Under the pieces are notes generated by a model, which did no database searches, was not told the DNA's origin, and saw nothing but the letters and a program-made list of their open reading frames with translations. Shown here piece after piece: positions 5,177-5,710 of a stretch of DNA of 5,710 nt. Position numbers and translations under genes: made by a program. Source of the DNA: Deltaproteobacteria bacterium (GTDB lineage Bacteria > Myxococcota > B64-G9); the NCBI GenBank assembly GCA_030591745.1, contig JAUVAM010000295.1, positions 1-5,710 of the forward strand, given 5' to 3'. How positions within the stretch are numbered: the stretch's first letter is position 1; each line of letters begins with the position of its first letter.

Positions 5177-5710
5177 TCACATCTTCAGTTGGTCGGCCAC
5201 TTCGGGCACGAACAAGGCTCGGACATTGTAGCGCAGGATTTCGTCCACAATCTTGGGGCGTTCAGGCAACTGACTGCCCATGGCCACCTGGTATAGCACT
5301 TCCTTGATGGAGCCGAGGATGCACAATGAGGTGATTTGCTTGTCCAGCTTCCTCAGAAGTTTCATCTCAAGACCTTGCTCTAAGGCGCTTTCGATGAGCA
5401 TCAGGAGACGACCATAGAATTCTGAGAGTTTCTGATCGAAACCTGGATCCAAGCCGACTGCTTCGGCCAGCAAGAGGCGGAGCATGGGTCGATTTTCCAA
5501 AAGATAATCCAAGACTTCGTCTACGTTGGACTCCATCTGCGCCACGACGCCTGTCGGACCCCGGCTGGGGTCAATGCGTCGCACCCGGCTGGCCACGGCT
5601 GCGAACAAGTCGCCCAGGAGCTGATCGAAGACCATGCGTTTGCTCTCGAAATAGAGGTAGAAGGTGCCCCTGGCCACGCCCGCATCCCGGATGATGTCGG
5701 CGATGGTGGC
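5177..5710 (-). CDS. TetR-family transcriptional regulator, N-terminus cut by window edge
   Basis: The frame runs from the window edge to the TGA at 5177-5179 and gives 177 residues. The visible N-terminus is the second half of a TetR helix-turn-helix: ATIADIIRDAGVARGTFYLYF followed by ESKRMVFDQLL, the hallmark of the DNA-binding domain. Roughly 20-35 residues, including the first helix, are missing beyond the edge. An internal ATG lies later than this frame's first codon, but starting there would delete most of the HTH. The rest is the all-helical ligand and dimer domain, with NRPMLRLLLAEAVGLDPGFD and LDKQITSLCILGSIKEVLYQ. TetR proteins are usually repressors released by a small ligand, often of their own operon. 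The lipoprotein gene starts 20 bp downstream on the same strand, so the two are likely co-transcribed and the lipoprotein may be a target (inference). The ligand is unknown. Confidence 0.92.
   Translation of the reverse strand, partial: ATIADIIRDAGVARGTFYLYFESKRMVFDQLLGDLFAAVASRVRRIDPSRGPTGVVAQMESNVDEVLDYLLENRPMLRLLLAEAVGLDPGFDQKLSEFYGRLLMLIESALEQGLEMKLLRKLDKQITSLCILGSIKEVLYQVAMGSQLPERPKIVDEILRYNVRALFVPEVADQLKM

Noticed and set aside
5157..5180. A GTG start for the lipoprotein overlapping the TetR stop (GTGA).
   Set aside because: It is possible, but it lacks a good ribosome binding site and lengthens the signal peptide n-region. The ATG at 5156 has AGGGAG at ideal spacing.

Overview
The window looks like chromosomal DNA from a moderately GC-rich, Gram-negative bacterium, most plausibly a deltaproteobacterium in the broad sense (Myxococcota or a related group). 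This rests on three impressions of family style: a HEAT-repeat gene next to a chemosensory cluster, a coiled-coil/GAF protein paired with a single-domain response regulator, and the C-terminal domain of the TetR protein. No marker gene fixes the taxon, so the assignment is inference.

Plus strand, 1-3377: the downstream end of a chemosensory (Che-type) operon. In order it holds the C-terminus of a HEAT-repeat protein, the receptor methyltransferase CheR, the methylesterase CheB, a coiled-coil plus GAF-domain protein, and a stand-alone CheY-like receiver protein. The genes are tightly coupled. The CheR ribosome binding site overlaps the HEAT stop codon, cheR/cheB share an ATGA overlap, and the GAF gene and receiver gene share another. 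The only real gap, 75 bp after cheB, carries a candidate promoter with an inverted repeat in its -35/-10 spacer and a small hairpin over the next ribosome binding site. CheR and CheB set receptor methylation and so adaptation. The GAF protein and receiver look like a dedicated input/output pair. The kinase, coupling protein and receptors are not in view and may lie upstream.

Plus strand, 3378-4460: a separate transcription unit with its own good sigma-70-like promoter (TTGACA, 17 bp, TAACAT). It encodes a secreted protein read from a TTG start, with a signal peptide, a calcium-loop-like motif, a discoidin-like 'NADase-type glycan-binding' domain and a charged C-terminal tail. A perfect 9-bp inverted repeat has one arm on each promoter element, about three helical turns apart, which suggests an operator.

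Minus strand, 5710-4479: a TetR-family repressor, cut at its N-terminus by the window edge, followed 20 bp later by an unrecognised lipoprotein gene. The pair runs convergently into the secreted-protein gene with only 18 bp between stop codons and no obvious terminator.

There are no RNA genes, mobile elements, CRISPR arrays or large repeats. No gene-free stretch exceeds about 75 bases. Nothing here is clearly a new defence or mobile system. The parts most worth a second look are the GAF/receiver module in a chemosensory operon and the two regulatory dyads.
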